DNA of 35,442 nt from DASWIG01 sp965371445 (GTDB lineage Bacteria > Acidobacteriota > Thermoanaerobaculia > Multivoradales > J023). Shown one piece after another: positions 1 through 8,005 of this stretch. The notes below the pieces were generated by a model. The model ran no database searches and had not been told where the DNA came from. It saw only the letters and a list, made by a program, of their open reading frames with translations. Position 1 is the stretch's first letter. Every line of letters starts with the position of its first letter. The translations under genes and the position numbers were made by a program. Location: the NCBI GenBank assembly GCA_965371445.1, contig CBDUYN010000102.1, positions 1 through 35,442 of the forward strand, in the 5' to 3' direction.

Positions 1-51
1 TCAGCGGCTCGCCCTTGGAGATCCTCACGGTCTTGCTCCACAAGACGATCC

Positions 52-1230
52 ATGCGTCAGGAACGCAATATCCAGGAGGTGGCGACATCGGACGAAGATC
101 GGAGTTATCGCCTGAAGCTCCCCGCGGCGCGTTGGGGCAACCCCCAGGACGCGCAGGCGGTACGGGAGGCGGCGTTTCATCTGAGCGCCCCGACGGCCGA
201 CGCGCCGGCAGCCTGGCTTGACGTCCGTCGCACGGTCCAGGCGACGGTTCACAACGCTGGCCGGCTGACCCTCCGCTGGGACATCTGGCGCGAGCATCGA
301 CCGATGCTCTTCATCGAAGACGTCTCGCCGTCGATGGCTTGTTGGCCTGGTTTCGGCGAGCAACTCGCCGCCAGCATGTCGCGTCAGGGGGGCGACGTGG
401 AGCGGTATTTCATGAACGGCACCCCGGCTCCCCGCGAGCGCATCGATCGGGTCTGGGCTCTCGACGAGGTCCACGTGGGGGCTGACGGCACAGTGCGGCT
501 CGACGCCGACCTGCGGGAAGCCCTGCTTTCGGTTCTGCTCGAGGAGAAGCCAGATCTGCTCTCCGAGGTCGTGAAATGGACGGAGGCGATCGTCGTAGCG
601 GACCTGGGATGTCTCGAAGAACGATCTCTGGGGGGAGTGGAGGCGCGCGCCTTGCTCGCCAGGCTGCTGCTCGTCGATCCTCAACGACGACGCACAGCTC
701 GACGCCAGCTGAAGCGGTTGGGCAACGACGGTTTCGGCGAATGGGCAGAGGTGGACAGATCCGTCGAGGAGACCGCGAGCCGCGGAACGGTCCGGCTCGT
801 CCAGACTCGGCGTCCGCGTCGCGGGGCGCTAGCGGGCGCCGCTGTAGGGGCGCTGACGATGGGTCTGGCGACGGCCTCTTTGTTAATTCCCGAGTGGCGG
901 GAGCTTTTCTTTCCGCCGGAGCCGGATTTCCGCGTCTTGCAGTCGTTTTCCATCACACCGGAGAGTTCCCTGCGTTTCTACGACTTTTATCAACTTGAAG
1001 ACGACGTCTGGATGCAAGTGGGGCAGCAGCGGCAGCGGGCTCAGAGGGAGCCAGGGGAGCCGACCGTCTGGAGCCTGGACTGGTACGCCGCGGCTCTCGC
1101 GGGCGTGGCAAAGCCTGGGACCGTCGAGCTCCGTCTCGGCTACGATCTGCCACTCACGGAGGAGCCCTCGATCGGGAGGGGCGACCCTATCGCAGCAATG
1201 TTGTCGAGGTGCGGCTGCCTCCGGTTATAG
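52..1230 (+). CDS. vWA-like membrane protein, N-terminal part of a probably frameshifted gene, 5' incomplete
   Basis: The reading frame is open to the left edge of the window, so the true start may lie upstream; the ATG at 52 is only the first one visible and has no clear ribosome binding site. Residues about 80-215 carry an EDVSPSM segment (D-x-S-x-S) like the metal-binding motif of von Willebrand A domains, then further alpha/beta-looking sequence. It resembles the vWA-like N-terminal region found in some bacterial conflict proteins (SAV_2336-like), but I cannot assign it firmly. A single hydrophobic segment near residues 258-280, after a run of arginines, suggests a membrane anchor. The last 15 or so codons look out of frame: the +2 frame over the same bases (about 1164-1209) encodes the end of a repeat unit seen again downstream. 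The gene therefore probably continues into the next feature after an indel. Confidence 0.6.
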   Translation: MRQERNIQEVATSDEDRSYRLKLPAARWGNPQDAQAVREAAFHLSAPTADAPAAWLDVRRTVQATVHNAGRLTLRWDIWREHRPMLFIEDVSPSMACWPGFGEQLAASMSRQGGDVERYFMNGTPAPRERIDRVWALDEVHVGADGTVRLDADLREALLSVLLEEKPDLLSEVVKWTEAIVVADLGCLEERSLGGVEARALLARLLLVDPQRRRTARRQLKRLGNDGFGEWAEVDRSVEETASRGTVRLVQTRRPRRGALAGAAVGALTMGLATASLLIPEWRELFFPPEPDFRVLQSFSITPESSLRFYDFYQLEDDVWMQVGQQRQRAQREPGEPTVWSLDWYAAALAGVAKPGTVELRLGYDLPLTEEPSIGRGDPIAAMLSRCGCLRL

Positions 1231-2648
1231 TTGCACTCGATGCGCCGACCGAAACCAATGCCGAGGGAGAAGTTGTCCTCCAGTGGCCCGCATCGCAGAA
1301 TGACGTGTCGCTCGAATGGGCCGTGCTGCGAGATGAAGTAGGGATCGGTCGGACAACCAGCGTAACATGGCGCGACCAGCCTCCCGGTAGCGGTCCATGG
1401 GAATATCGAATCAAAGCGGAGGATGATGAAGGACGGGAATATCTGGGAGGTCCGGCCAGGGTTTTGCTGCTGGCGGGAGAAATCCTCCTAACAGGACCAT
1501 CGGAAGTCAATGCCGAAGGGAGTGTCTCCTTGAGTTGGCTTTTGAGAAACCTCACAGGCAGAATGGCTCCGTCTAAATGGCAGATTCTGCGGAATGGAGA
1601 GCTATTAACCTCCACATCGGCCTTTTCATTCACCGATCGTCCTCAGGGACCTGGGCCATGGAGGTATGCGGTGAACGGCCAAGGAGATCAAGATCGTCGG
1701 TACCGCAGTAACCTTATCAATGTCGAACTTCCTCCAGGGAATATTGTGTTCATCGAAGCGCCGTCGGAGGTTGGCATGGAGGGGAAGACCACCCTTCTGT
1801 GGCAGGTGGACGATACGCGTGGGAGGGGTTCGCCGAGCCACTGGCAGATTCAAACGGGCGAACAAGTCATCGCAACGGTGGAACAACCTTCTTGGTCGGT
1901 AAATCCCCGAGGACCTGGACCATGGCAATACCAAGTCACTGCCTTTGGCCCCCAGGGGCGACCCTATAGCAGTAATATCGTGACGATTGAGCTCCCTGCC
2001 GGTCTCATTCAACTACAGGCACCATCGGAAGTTGACAAGGAAGGGAAAGTTCACTTGACTTGGCGTGTAGAAAACTTGCGAGGAAGGGAGACTCCGACCC
2101 GATGGGAAATTCACGTCAACGACAAGGAGAGCGTCGCGGTAGAAGGGACCTCATGGTCGGATCAGCCTGTCGGTCTCGGACCATGGAAGTATCAAGTTCT
2201 TAGTCAAGGCGAAGAGGGACGGCGTTATCTTAGTCGGGCTGTAGTGGTAACATCCCGAAATGGCCGTGTTGAATTTGAGGTAGAAATCGTAGATGTGATT
2301 GGCGGCGGCTTTGGCAGTCCTACGGTAGTTGTTGATTTGCAGTGGAGTGCAATTGCCCTGGACCCTCCAGTTCAGTGGAGAATATTGCGGAACGGAATTG
2401 AGAGAGGAGACACTATTGGTAATGTCTATGAAGATCGGTATTTTGTGGGTTGTAGCCAAGGGAGATACGTACCTATGCTGGGTGAGATTCTGCCTGGTCC
2501 GGGTCCCGAGAGAGCACTTCGGTGGGTGTCTGCAGAATATCAAGTTTTGGGAGTAGGTCCAAAAGGCCAGCGGTTTCAAAGCGATGTCGTTGCGACGAAG
2601 GAACCTGAAGATTATTTCAGATATGACGCCTGTAGGCGCGGGCTTTAA
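1209..2648 (+). CDS. Fn3-like repeat protein, probable C-terminal part of the preceding gene
   Basis: About 479 residues made of five tandem beta-sandwich-like units of 85-110 residues. Each unit starts with a segment like APSEVxxEGxxxLxW, has a central W-x-I-L-R-N-G type strand, a GPGPW-x-Y segment, and ends with G-x-x-G-R-x-Y-x-S-N followed by a V-E-L-P type strand. The fifth unit is the most divergent. This pattern fits fibronectin III or related surface-exposed repeats; the family is inferred from layout, not from a profile match. No signal peptide, lipobox or convincing ribosome binding site precedes the ATG at 1209. The bases just upstream in this frame encode the matching end of a repeat (ALDREGRPYRSN) before the supposed start. 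This ORF is therefore best read as the extracytoplasmic tail of the 52-1230 protein, separated by a frameshift. Confidence 0.6.
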   Translation: MRLPPVIVALDAPTETNAEGEVVLQWPASQNDVSLEWAVLRDEVGIGRTTSVTWRDQPPGSGPWEYRIKAEDDEGREYLGGPARVLLLAGEILLTGPSEVNAEGSVSLSWLLRNLTGRMAPSKWQILRNGELLTSTSAFSFTDRPQGPGPWRYAVNGQGDQDRRYRSNLINVELPPGNIVFIEAPSEVGMEGKTTLLWQVDDTRGRGSPSHWQIQTGEQVIATVEQPSWSVNPRGPGPWQYQVTAFGPQGRPYSSNIVTIELPAGLIQLQAPSEVDKEGKVHLTWRVENLRGRETPTRWEIHVNDKESVAVEGTSWSDQPVGLGPWKYQVLSQGEEGRRYLSRAVVVTSRNGRVEFEVEIVDVIGGGFGSPTVVVDLQWSAIALDPPVQWRILRNGIERGDTIGNVYEDRYFVGCSQGRYVPMLGEILPGPGPERALRWVSAEYQVLGVGPKGQRFQSDVVATKEPEDYFRYDACRRGL

Positions 2649-2852
2649 CTGCATTTATTCTGCGGGCTTACTGAACGGAGCGTACGAAATCAGCTTGTGT
2701 CGGCGGTGGCCTCGGCTGGCACCAGCCTCTCGACACAGCCGTCCCAGAAAGCGACGAAGATCGTCCCGCTGCGCGTGAACGGCAAACCCGGCGAAAAGCT
2801 CCAGCACGGGAAGACCACGTCACGATCACCCCGGCGGAACTCCTTGGCCGTC
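2649..2852. other. Intergenic spacer between convergent genes
   Basis: About 200 bp between the Fn3-repeat ORF and the end of vapC. The minus strand has an uninterrupted stretch of about 50 codons (roughly 2694-2850, including PFTRSGTIFVAFWDGC) with protein-like composition but no credible start or ribosome binding site. It may be the tail of a lost gene. No clear terminator hairpin is visible. Confidence 0.3.
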
Positions 2853-3266
2853 CTACTTCAGATCTTCTCTGACCCAGTTCTCCGCCTTCAAACCGGGAAT
2901 CCTCACAAACTCCCCCATGTTGTTCGTGACCACGGCAGCATCGACGGCGAGTGCGCAGGATGCGATGAGCAGATCCATTAAACCAATGAGTTGACCTTTG
3001 GCTACGAGGGCCTGTTTGATCTCGCCGAAGTGGCCAGCGGCCCGCTCGTCGAACGGTATCTTCTTCAGCGGGGTAGTGAAGGTTTCGACGCGGGCCAGAT
3101 TTGGCTCGGGCCGGGCGGAGTGGTGGGCGCCGTAATTTAGCTCCGCCAACGAGATCGTCGAGATCGCCAGTCGTTGAATCGGAACATCTGCCAGCCGGCT
3201 CGCTACCTCGGGCAGCCTACCGTTGAGGAGGTAGATACATATGTTGGTGTCGAGGAGGTAGAGCAA
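2853..3266 (-). CDS. vapC: VapC-type PIN-domain ribonuclease toxin
   Basis: A 137-residue PIN-domain protein, the usual length for VapC toxins, which are Mg-dependent RNases that typically cleave tRNA or rRNA. The N-terminus LYLLDTNI supplies the first catalytic aspartate (D6). E42 in the SLAELNYG segment and D98 in GLMDLLIA are the next acidic residues, and VVTNN near residue 113 is the usual last motif position. The start is a TTG at 3264-3266, seven bases after the vapB stop; GAGG about six bases upstream is a good ribosome binding site and falls across the vapB stop, so translation is probably coupled. It is expected to be neutralised by VapB and autoregulated by the pair. No damage is visible. 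Confidence 0.93.
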   Translation of the reverse strand: MLYLLDTNICIYLLNGRLPEVASRLADVPIQRLAISTISLAELNYGAHHSARPEPNLARVETFTTPLKKIPFDERAAGHFGEIKQALVAKGQLIGLMDLLIASCALAVDAAVVTNNMGEFVRIPGLKAENWVREDLK

Positions 3267-3273
3267 GAGGCCC

Positions 3274-3528
3274 TCAGAGGAGAGGCTCGCGCGGAGACAT
3301 CACCGCACCTTCGCGGATTCGTTGGAGGATCTGCTCAGGCTCGCAATCGTCCTCCCAGGTACCCAGAACGTCAAAGAACGACTGAGGAAGACGATCCCCG
3401 CGCTGGGGCTGCAGCTGGATGACAACGGCCTGACGAGCCCAGTCCGACGGGCTCACCGCGTCTCTTTCCGCGGCCTCGTCGAGTGCCGCGGCAGTGGCTT
3501 CGTCGAGTTGGATGGCTAGCTGTGGCAT
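3274..3528 (-). CDS. vapB: VapB-like ribbon-helix-helix antitoxin
   Basis: An 84-residue antitoxin starting at the ATG at 3526-3528. The N-terminal half (PQLAIQLDEATAAALDEAAE...SPSDWARQAV) has the strand-helix-helix pattern of MetJ/Arc-type DNA-binding domains. The C-terminal half, ending near the RIREGAVMSPREPLL segment, would bind and block VapC. The frame stays open upstream, but that part is the remains of another gene. The ATG at 3528 is chosen because an extended -10 box (TGC TATACT) lies 28 bp upstream and because homology starts there. A short leader of about 20 nt is expected. The ribosome binding site is weak (GAGG about 15 bases upstream). Confidence 0.85.
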   Translation of the reverse strand: MPQLAIQLDEATAAALDEAAERDAVSPSDWARQAVVIQLQPQRGDRLPQSFFDVLGTWEDDCEPEQILQRIREGAVMSPREPLL

Positions 3529-3555
3529 AAGCGTCGTCAAGGACCTCGCCCAGAG

Positions 3556-3582
3556 AGTATAGCAGATCCGCCAAAGGGGCAA
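3556..3582 (-). promoter_or_regulatory. Promoter of vapBC
   Basis: On the minus strand TATACT (3556-3561) is preceded by TGC, making an extended -10 box, with TTGCCC (3577-3582) 15 bp upstream. The predicted transcript start near 3549 leaves a leader of about 20 nt before the vapB ATG. The same TTGC...TGC-TATACT arrangement occurs before the ferredoxin gene. Confidence 0.6.
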
Positions 3583-3672
3583 GGGCTCTGCGCCAACCTG
3601 AGTCGGCTGGCCGGGCCCACGGGCCGTCGCGCCGCGGTCGGCGCCGCCCTCGACCGGGCCCGCCCGGCCGAC

Positions 3673-3795
3673 TGGCACGCCGAGCGCCGCGGCGTAGCCC
3701 GCGTCGAAAGCGGCGTTCCACTGGCGGTACTTGTCGCCGAAGCGGACGACGGCAAGGTCGGCGTTGCTGATCAGCGTCCGGGTGCGGATGGCGAA
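3673..3795 (-). pseudogene. ytoQ: Truncated ytoQ remnant (nucleoside deoxyribosyltransferase-like family)
   Basis: About 41 codons reading FAIRTRTLISNADLAVVRFG then DKYRQWNAAFDAGYAAALGVP, closely matching the middle-to-C-terminal part of Bacillus YtoQ (about 148 residues), where the equivalent reads as LRTQ...ADI...FGEKYKQWN...DAGYATALGKP. The N-terminal 80 or so residues are absent: the lipid kinase stop codon lies just upstream, in the same frame. After ...GVP the similarity ends abruptly and the frame continues as unrelated Gly/Arg/Pro-rich sequence up to the vapBC promoter. The gene is truncated at both ends and cannot be functional. The match is from memory of the family. Confidence 0.65.
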
Positions 3796-3831
3796 GCACG
3801 GGGACCTTTCGTGGCTGCCGATCTTCTGGCC

Positions 3832-4749
3832 TCAGACGCAGACGTCGAGCGCTCGCCCGATCACCGCGACGCTCTCCGGGACGAGACGCACCACCTCGCC
3901 GTCGATCATGACCGGGATCTCGTCGTCGACCTCGAAGCGGATCTCCGTCGCCTGGGCGACGGAGACGGCCGGGTGCTCCAAGTGACGTCCCTCGAAGATG
4001 AGCGGGAAGGCGCGCAGCAGGGCGAAGCGGCCGAGCGGTGCCACCCGGAGGACGTCGGCGCGGCCGTCGGCGACGTCGGCCTGCGGGGCGATCAGCATGT
4101 CGGCCGTGTAGCGGCTGTTCGAGACACAGACGAAAGTCGACGGCCGTTCGTCGAGCTCGCCGCCGTCGAGCGCCATCGGAAGCGCCGTGAAGCGCAGCCG
4201 GGCGAGACACGCCAGGACGCCGAGCGTGTAGCCGAAGACGCCGAAGCGCTTGAGCCCTCCCTGGGTACGCTCCGAAACGTCGGCGGCGAAGCCGAAGCCG
4301 ACGAGGTTCAGGAAATAGTACCGTCCGCCGCGGTAGGTGAGCGCCATAACGTCGGTCTCGTGTCGTCGTCCCGCGGTGAGCGCTTCGATCGCGGCTTCGG
4401 TGCCGCGGTAGAAGTCGCGCAGGTAGGCGTTGCCGGTGCCCAGGGGAAGGAAGCCGAGAAGTGGCCGCTCGCCGCTTTCGAGAGCCGCGGGCATCAGACC
4501 GTTCAAGACCTCGAAGGCGGTGCCGTCGCCGCCCGCTGCGAGGAAGCTCCGGCAGCCCGCGGCGAAAGCGTCGCGGGCCAGGCGGACGGCGTCGCGCGGC
4601 GCCTCGGTTTCTCGGACTTCGAGGTCGAGGCCCGCCTGGCGCAGCCGGTCGAGCGCCGCGGGTGCTTCACGGCCGCAACGTCCGTTGCCGGCTGCCGGGT
4701 TGACGACGACCAGGCAGCGGGAGGAGGACACGGCGCGGTCGCTCTGCAT
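3832..4749 (-). CDS. Diacylglycerol/sphingosine kinase-family lipid kinase
   Basis: A 305-residue protein of the DagK/YegS/LCB5 family, which phosphorylates diacylglycerol or related lipids with ATP at the inner face of the membrane. The signature motifs are in order: VVVNPAAGNG (residues 14-23), the nucleotide-binding GGDGT (73-77), and LPLGTGNAYLRDF (101-113). The C-terminal beta-sandwich half ends with the usual FEVDDEIPVMIDGEVV stretch. Length is typical for the family. The start at 4749 has no strong ribosome binding site; a GTG at 4731 just before the first strand is an alternative. It lies 95 bp downstream of the selenoprotein gene on the same strand and could be its distal operon partner. 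The exact lipid substrate cannot be told from sequence. Confidence 0.9.
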   Translation of the reverse strand: MQSDRAVSSSRCLVVVNPAAGNGRCGREAPAALDRLRQAGLDLEVRETEAPRDAVRLARDAFAAGCRSFLAAGGDGTAFEVLNGLMPAALESGERPLLGFLPLGTGNAYLRDFYRGTEAAIEALTAGRRHETDVMALTYRGGRYYFLNLVGFGFAADVSERTQGGLKRFGVFGYTLGVLACLARLRFTALPMALDGGELDERPSTFVCVSNSRYTADMLIAPQADVADGRADVLRVAPLGRFALLRAFPLIFEGRHLEHPAVSVAQATEIRFEVDDEIPVMIDGEVVRLVPESVAVIGRALDVCV

Positions 4750-4844
4750 GGCCCGACACTACACTATCGCCGCCATCGCCGTGGTGGCGGCTCTCGTCTG
4801 GATCGCCGTGGCGACCGCGCAGCTCTACGTCGCCGTCTTTTGGC

Positions 4845-6290
4845 CTACGGAGGAGCCGACGCCTTCTCGCCGGCCGCGGAGCGCAGTCGGACCACCACGT
4901 CCTGGCGACGGAAAAGGCATGTCCGGTCGACGTCCTCGCAGACGTAGTAGAGGGCGTAGGCCGGAAGCTCGACGGTACCGGAGAAGCCGTCGGCGGTACG
5001 GATTTCAAACTCGACCTTGCGCAGCTCGTCGCTCGTCGCTTCGGCTGGGATCGCCACGGTGTGGTGCCGCCGGCTGACGGCGAATCCTTCCGGTGCGTCG
5101 ATCCAGAAGACGAGATCCTCGGCCTCGTTGTTCCAGTGCGCTTTGGTCTTCTCGTTGGGACGCATCGCCACGTGGACGCGGGCCGTGCCACCGGCCTCGA
5201 CGACGGCGGGCACGACCGCCGTTTCGACGACGATGAAGCCGCGCTGATCGCGCCGGATGCGACCCCGGGGATCAGGGTTTTGGACCTCGGCCTGCTCGAC
5301 CTCGAAGCTCTTGACCGGTCGGGCGATCTCGGCACCACCGGGCTCGGTGACGAGCTCGACGGGCACCTCGCCCCGTGCCGCGACCTCGCTACGCGCTTTC
5401 TCGACCCAGTCGTAAAAAGGGTAGGGCTTGGCGAGCCGCGGCCCGTACTGCTGGATGCGCCGCCGCCAGATGTATTGGTTCGGCTGGGCTTCAAGCGCTT
5501 GCCCCCAGTGCTCGACCGCTCGGGCGAAGTCGTTGGGCTGACGATGCTCGGAGTCGTAGCGCTTGCGGTAGGCGACGCCGAGGCGAAAGTGGGTCACGCC
5601 GTCGCCGGGATCCGCCTTGAGAGCCATTTCATAGGCCTGGACGGCCTGGTCGAGCTGCTCGTCCTCCCCCCAGAGGACGAGAGCGTCGGCCCAGAGGCGT
5701 TGGGCTCCGGCGTCCTGCCCACGGGCGGCTTTGGCGAGCCGGTCGAGGTCGCCCCGCACGGCGGGAGTAGCCGCGGGCGCTTCGGCCGGTGGGGGATAGC
5801 TCGTCTCCAGGAGCTCCTGGAACGCCTCCGGCGACGGCCGCACCGAGCGCACCACGCCGTGCTCGTCGATCAGGAGGGTGATCGGCACCACCTCGACGCC
5901 GAGGAGGTTCAACGAGTCGACGAGCACCGGCCAGCCCATCTCCTGCCACTGCATGAAGAGCCGGGCGCGATCGCCGTGCTGCTCCTGGACGATACCCAGG
6001 ACCTGGATCCGTCCTTCCTCGACGAGTTGCTGGGTCGTCTCGTGCCACCCGGGCACGTGCACGCGGCAGCCCGCTCACCACGAGGCGAAGACATGCAGGA
6101 CGGTCTTCTTGCCCCGCAGCTGAGAAACGGCGAACGGCGAGCCGTCCGCGGCCGTCGGCAGGACGAGGTTTGGGAAGCTTTTTCCTTCCTCGACGGCTCC
6201 CAGCCGTCCGGCCTGGGCGGGGATCGCAAGGAGCAGAGAGGCGGCGAAGCCCGCCGCGGCGAGCGAGTGGGTCGAAATGTCTGTTGGCAT
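4845..6290 (-). CDS. Secreted selenocysteine-containing thioredoxin/TlpA-like protein with TPR and C-terminal beta domain
   Basis: Reading starts at the ATG at 6288-6290, behind a strong AGGAGG, and passes an in-frame TGA at 6075-6077, giving 481 residues with selenocysteine at position 72. Residues 1-28 form a signal peptide ending in AQA. Residues about 30-160 form a thioredoxin-like fold: the strand KTVLHVFASW, then U72-A-G-C75 exactly where CxxC catalytic cysteines sit, and the cis-proline segment VEVVPITLLID (P136). TPR-like helices follow at about 170-290. A beta-rich C-terminal domain carries a further cysteine pair (VCEDVDRTC). Sequence on both sides of the TGA belongs to one domain, so it is not a normal stop. 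A perfect 6-bp hairpin sits 18-34 nt after the TGA. It probably acts as an extracytoplasmic thiol/selenol redox protein. It follows the CDF transporter by 23 bp. Confidence 0.85.
6041..6057 (-). promoter_or_regulatory. Bacterial SECIS-like hairpin after the in-frame UGA
   Basis: On the mRNA sense (minus) strand CGUGCC, loop CGGGU, GGCACG forms a perfect 6-bp stem. Counting from the base after UGA, the stem-loop spans nucleotides 18-34 and the loop guanines fall at 25-27. Bacterial SECIS elements are hairpins just downstream of the UGA with a guanine early in a small apical loop, roughly 16-37 nt away, so position and loop both fit. Confidence 0.7.
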
Positions 6291-6313
6291 GGCATCCTCC
6301 TCGGCGTCCTAGC

Positions 6314-7213
6314 TTACGTTGGACGGCCGTGATCGGATCCTTCGACGGGCTCGACGTGGGTGACGACGTCGCGGAAGCCGAGCTCCTCGCGCAGTCGGTC
6401 GGTCACCTGGTGACCGATGGCGTGGGCCTCGTCGATTCGCAGCTCGCCCCGCACCTGGACGTGGAGGTCGGCATGCCCGCTCTCGGGACGGCCGCGGGTC
6501 CGGATCTTGTGGACGTTCTCGACCCCGGGGACCGAGAGCGCCACCTCGCGGATCCGTTCCGCCGGGACGACGGCCTTGTCGACCAGCAGCCCGGCGCTGC
6601 GGTAGACGATCTGGAAGGCCGCGTGTGCGATGACCACCGTGATGACCAGCGCCGCGACGACGTCGACCTGGGGGTAGCCCCAGCGGGCGGCGGCGAGGCT
6701 CGCGATGACGCCGATCGAGACGTAGACGTCACTCGCGGTATGGGCGGCGTCGGCTCGCAAGACATCGCTTCCGAGCTGGGCTCCGCGGCGCCGTTCGTAG
6801 GTCGAGACCGCGAGGTTGACGCCGATCGTCACCGCCATGACCACGAAGCTTGCCTGGGTGACCTCGGGGGAGCCGCCGGTGCGCAGCCGCTCGAAGCAGC
6901 CCTGGAGGATCTCCCAGGCGGTCACCGACAGGAGAGCGCCGATCATGAGCGCCGAGAGGGTCTCGAACTTCTGGTGACCGTAGGGGTGCTCCTTGTCGGG
7001 CGGGTGCTCGGCGATCGACACCCCGACGAGCCCGACGACGTTCGAGGCGGTGTCGGTCAGGGAGTGGAAGCCGTCGGCGACCATGCTGAGGCTTTTGACG
7101 AGCGAGCCGACGACGAGTTTCGCGATGGCGACGGCGAGGTTGAGCACCAGGACCGTCGCGAGGATGCGTCGTACCGGGCTGCCGGTGCCGCTGTCTACGT
7201 CGAGTCGCCTCAC
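6314..7213 (-). CDS. Cation diffusion facilitator (CDF) family metal transporter
   Basis: An inner-membrane divalent-metal/proton antiporter of the CDF family (zinc, iron, manganese or cobalt export). From the GTG at 7211-7213 it has about 299 residues, the typical family length; the frame is open further up to 7384, but that part is Arg/Ser-rich and not CDF-like. TM1 (ILATVLVLNLAVAIAKL) is followed by the TM2 metal-site motif SMVADGFHSLTD, and TM5 carries RADAAHTASDVYVS, giving the H-x-x-x-D and D-x-x-x-D metal ligands. The cytoplasmic C-terminal domain (VENVHKIRTRGRPESGHADLHVQV) is the ferredoxin-like dimerisation domain. No strong ribosome binding site is seen. It is first in a minus-strand run with the selenoprotein and the lipid kinase. 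Confidence 0.92.
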   Translation of the reverse strand: MRRLDVDSGTGSPVRRILATVLVLNLAVAIAKLVVGSLVKSLSMVADGFHSLTDTASNVVGLVGVSIAEHPPDKEHPYGHQKFETLSALMIGALLSVTAWEILQGCFERLRTGGSPEVTQASFVVMAVTIGVNLAVSTYERRRGAQLGSDVLRADAAHTASDVYVSIGVIASLAAARWGYPQVDVVAALVITVVIAHAAFQIVYRSAGLLVDKAVVPAERIREVALSVPGVENVHKIRTRGRPESGHADLHVQVRGELRIDEAHAIGHQVTDRLREELGFRDVVTHVEPVEGSDHGRPT

Positions 7214-7410
7214 CTGGTGGACACTACCACCTGGGACGCTTTTTTTCGCCAAGGGTATATTTTCCCGCGACTCTCTGCACCCTATAGGAACAACAGGAGA
7301 ATTCGGGGCGGCCCTACGTCGGGCCGGACCCACCGAAGCCGACGGCGCAAGCCGGCGGATCCGGACGGATCTCGCCCCGCACAAGGAAACTTTTTTAGTA
7401 AGGAGAGGCC
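7214..7410. promoter_or_regulatory. Divergent promoter region between the CDF gene and the 7411 gene
   Basis: About 200 bp between divergent genes. It has AT-rich patches unusual for this DNA: a T7 run and TATATT near 7240-7262, and CCTATAGG near 7281-7288. These are candidate -10 elements for either direction, but I cannot choose between them. AAGGAGAGGCC directly precedes the ATG at 7411. Confidence 0.35.
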
Positions 7411-7980
7411 ATGAAACGAACCATGGTAAGTCTTGCCGCCCTGCTGCTCGTCGCGGTGGTCCCGGCCACGGCGTCGACTTTTGTGGCGATGAGCCTCGAC
7501 GAGCTCGTCGCCGGTGCCGACGCGGTCGTCGTCGGACGGGTGCAGGAGATGAAGTCGTCCTGGACCGAGAGCGGTCGCATCATCGTCACGGACAACGAGA
7601 TCAAGGTCGACGAGGTCTGGGTCGGATCGGCGGCGGAGAAGATCTCGGTCCGCACCGTCGGCGGTGAGGTCGGAGGCTTTCTCGTCGAGGCTCACGGATT
7701 CCCGGCCTTTGAGAAGAACGAGCACGTGATCCTCTTCTTGAAGCGGGAGAGCGAGTCGGGCACCCTCCAGGTGCTGGGCTACCAGCTGGGACATCTGCGC
7801 ATCGTCGAGCGCCTCGACGGCGTGGTCCTCGCCGTGCCGCAGACCGACGACGGCATGACCCTCGTCGACCCGGCCCGTGGTTTCCTCAAGGCGGCTCCGA
7901 AGAGCCAGCGCCTCGACGAGCTCAAGGCCCGTGTCTTCTCGCTCGCGCAGAGCCAGGGCCGCGGCGTCCTCATCAAATAA
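7411..7980 (+). CDS. Exported protein of unknown function, paired with a matrixin protease
   Basis: A 189-residue protein with a Sec signal peptide (MKRTMVSLAALLLVAVVPATAS, cleavage near residue 22). The mature part reads ...SLDELVAGADAVVVGRVQEM..., a beta-rich domain with a strand-rich core (SVRTVGGEVGGF, NEHVILFLKRE) resembling small exported domains often encoded beside secreted proteases in Acidobacteria-like genomes. No catalytic motif or cysteine is evident. The start is supported by AAGGAG seven bases upstream. The protease gene begins 25 bp downstream on the same strand and both share the terminator after 8716. A role such as inhibitor or chaperone of the protease is a guess from position only. 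Confidence 0.85.
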   Translation: MKRTMVSLAALLLVAVVPATASTFVAMSLDELVAGADAVVVGRVQEMKSSWTESGRIIVTDNEIKVDEVWVGSAAEKISVRTVGGEVGGFLVEAHGFPAFEKNEHVILFLKRESESGTLQVLGYQLGHLRIVERLDGVVLAVPQTDDGMTLVDPARGFLKAAPKSQRLDELKARVFSLAQSQGRGVLIK

Positions 7981-8005
7981 GGCGTTACCAAAGGAAAGCT
8001 GAGTC

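Noticed and set aside
25..684. Long minus-strand open frames opposite most genes (for example 25-684, 5061-6332, 16373-18154)
   Set aside because: They are antisense shadows in GC-rich codon usage, with Arg/Gly/Asp-rich products and no starts or families.
4749..4850. A plus-strand hydrophobic peptide beginning MARHYTIAAIAVVAALVW in the gap between the lipid kinase and the selenoprotein
   Set aside because: No ribosome binding site, and after about 35 codons the frame runs antisense through the selenoprotein gene; probably chance.
6060..6077. Reading the TGA at 6075-6077 as a true stop, with a separate protein starting at the GTG at 6060-6062
   Set aside because: The thioredoxin fold is continuous across it, no ribosome binding site precedes the GTG, and a SECIS-like hairpin follows.
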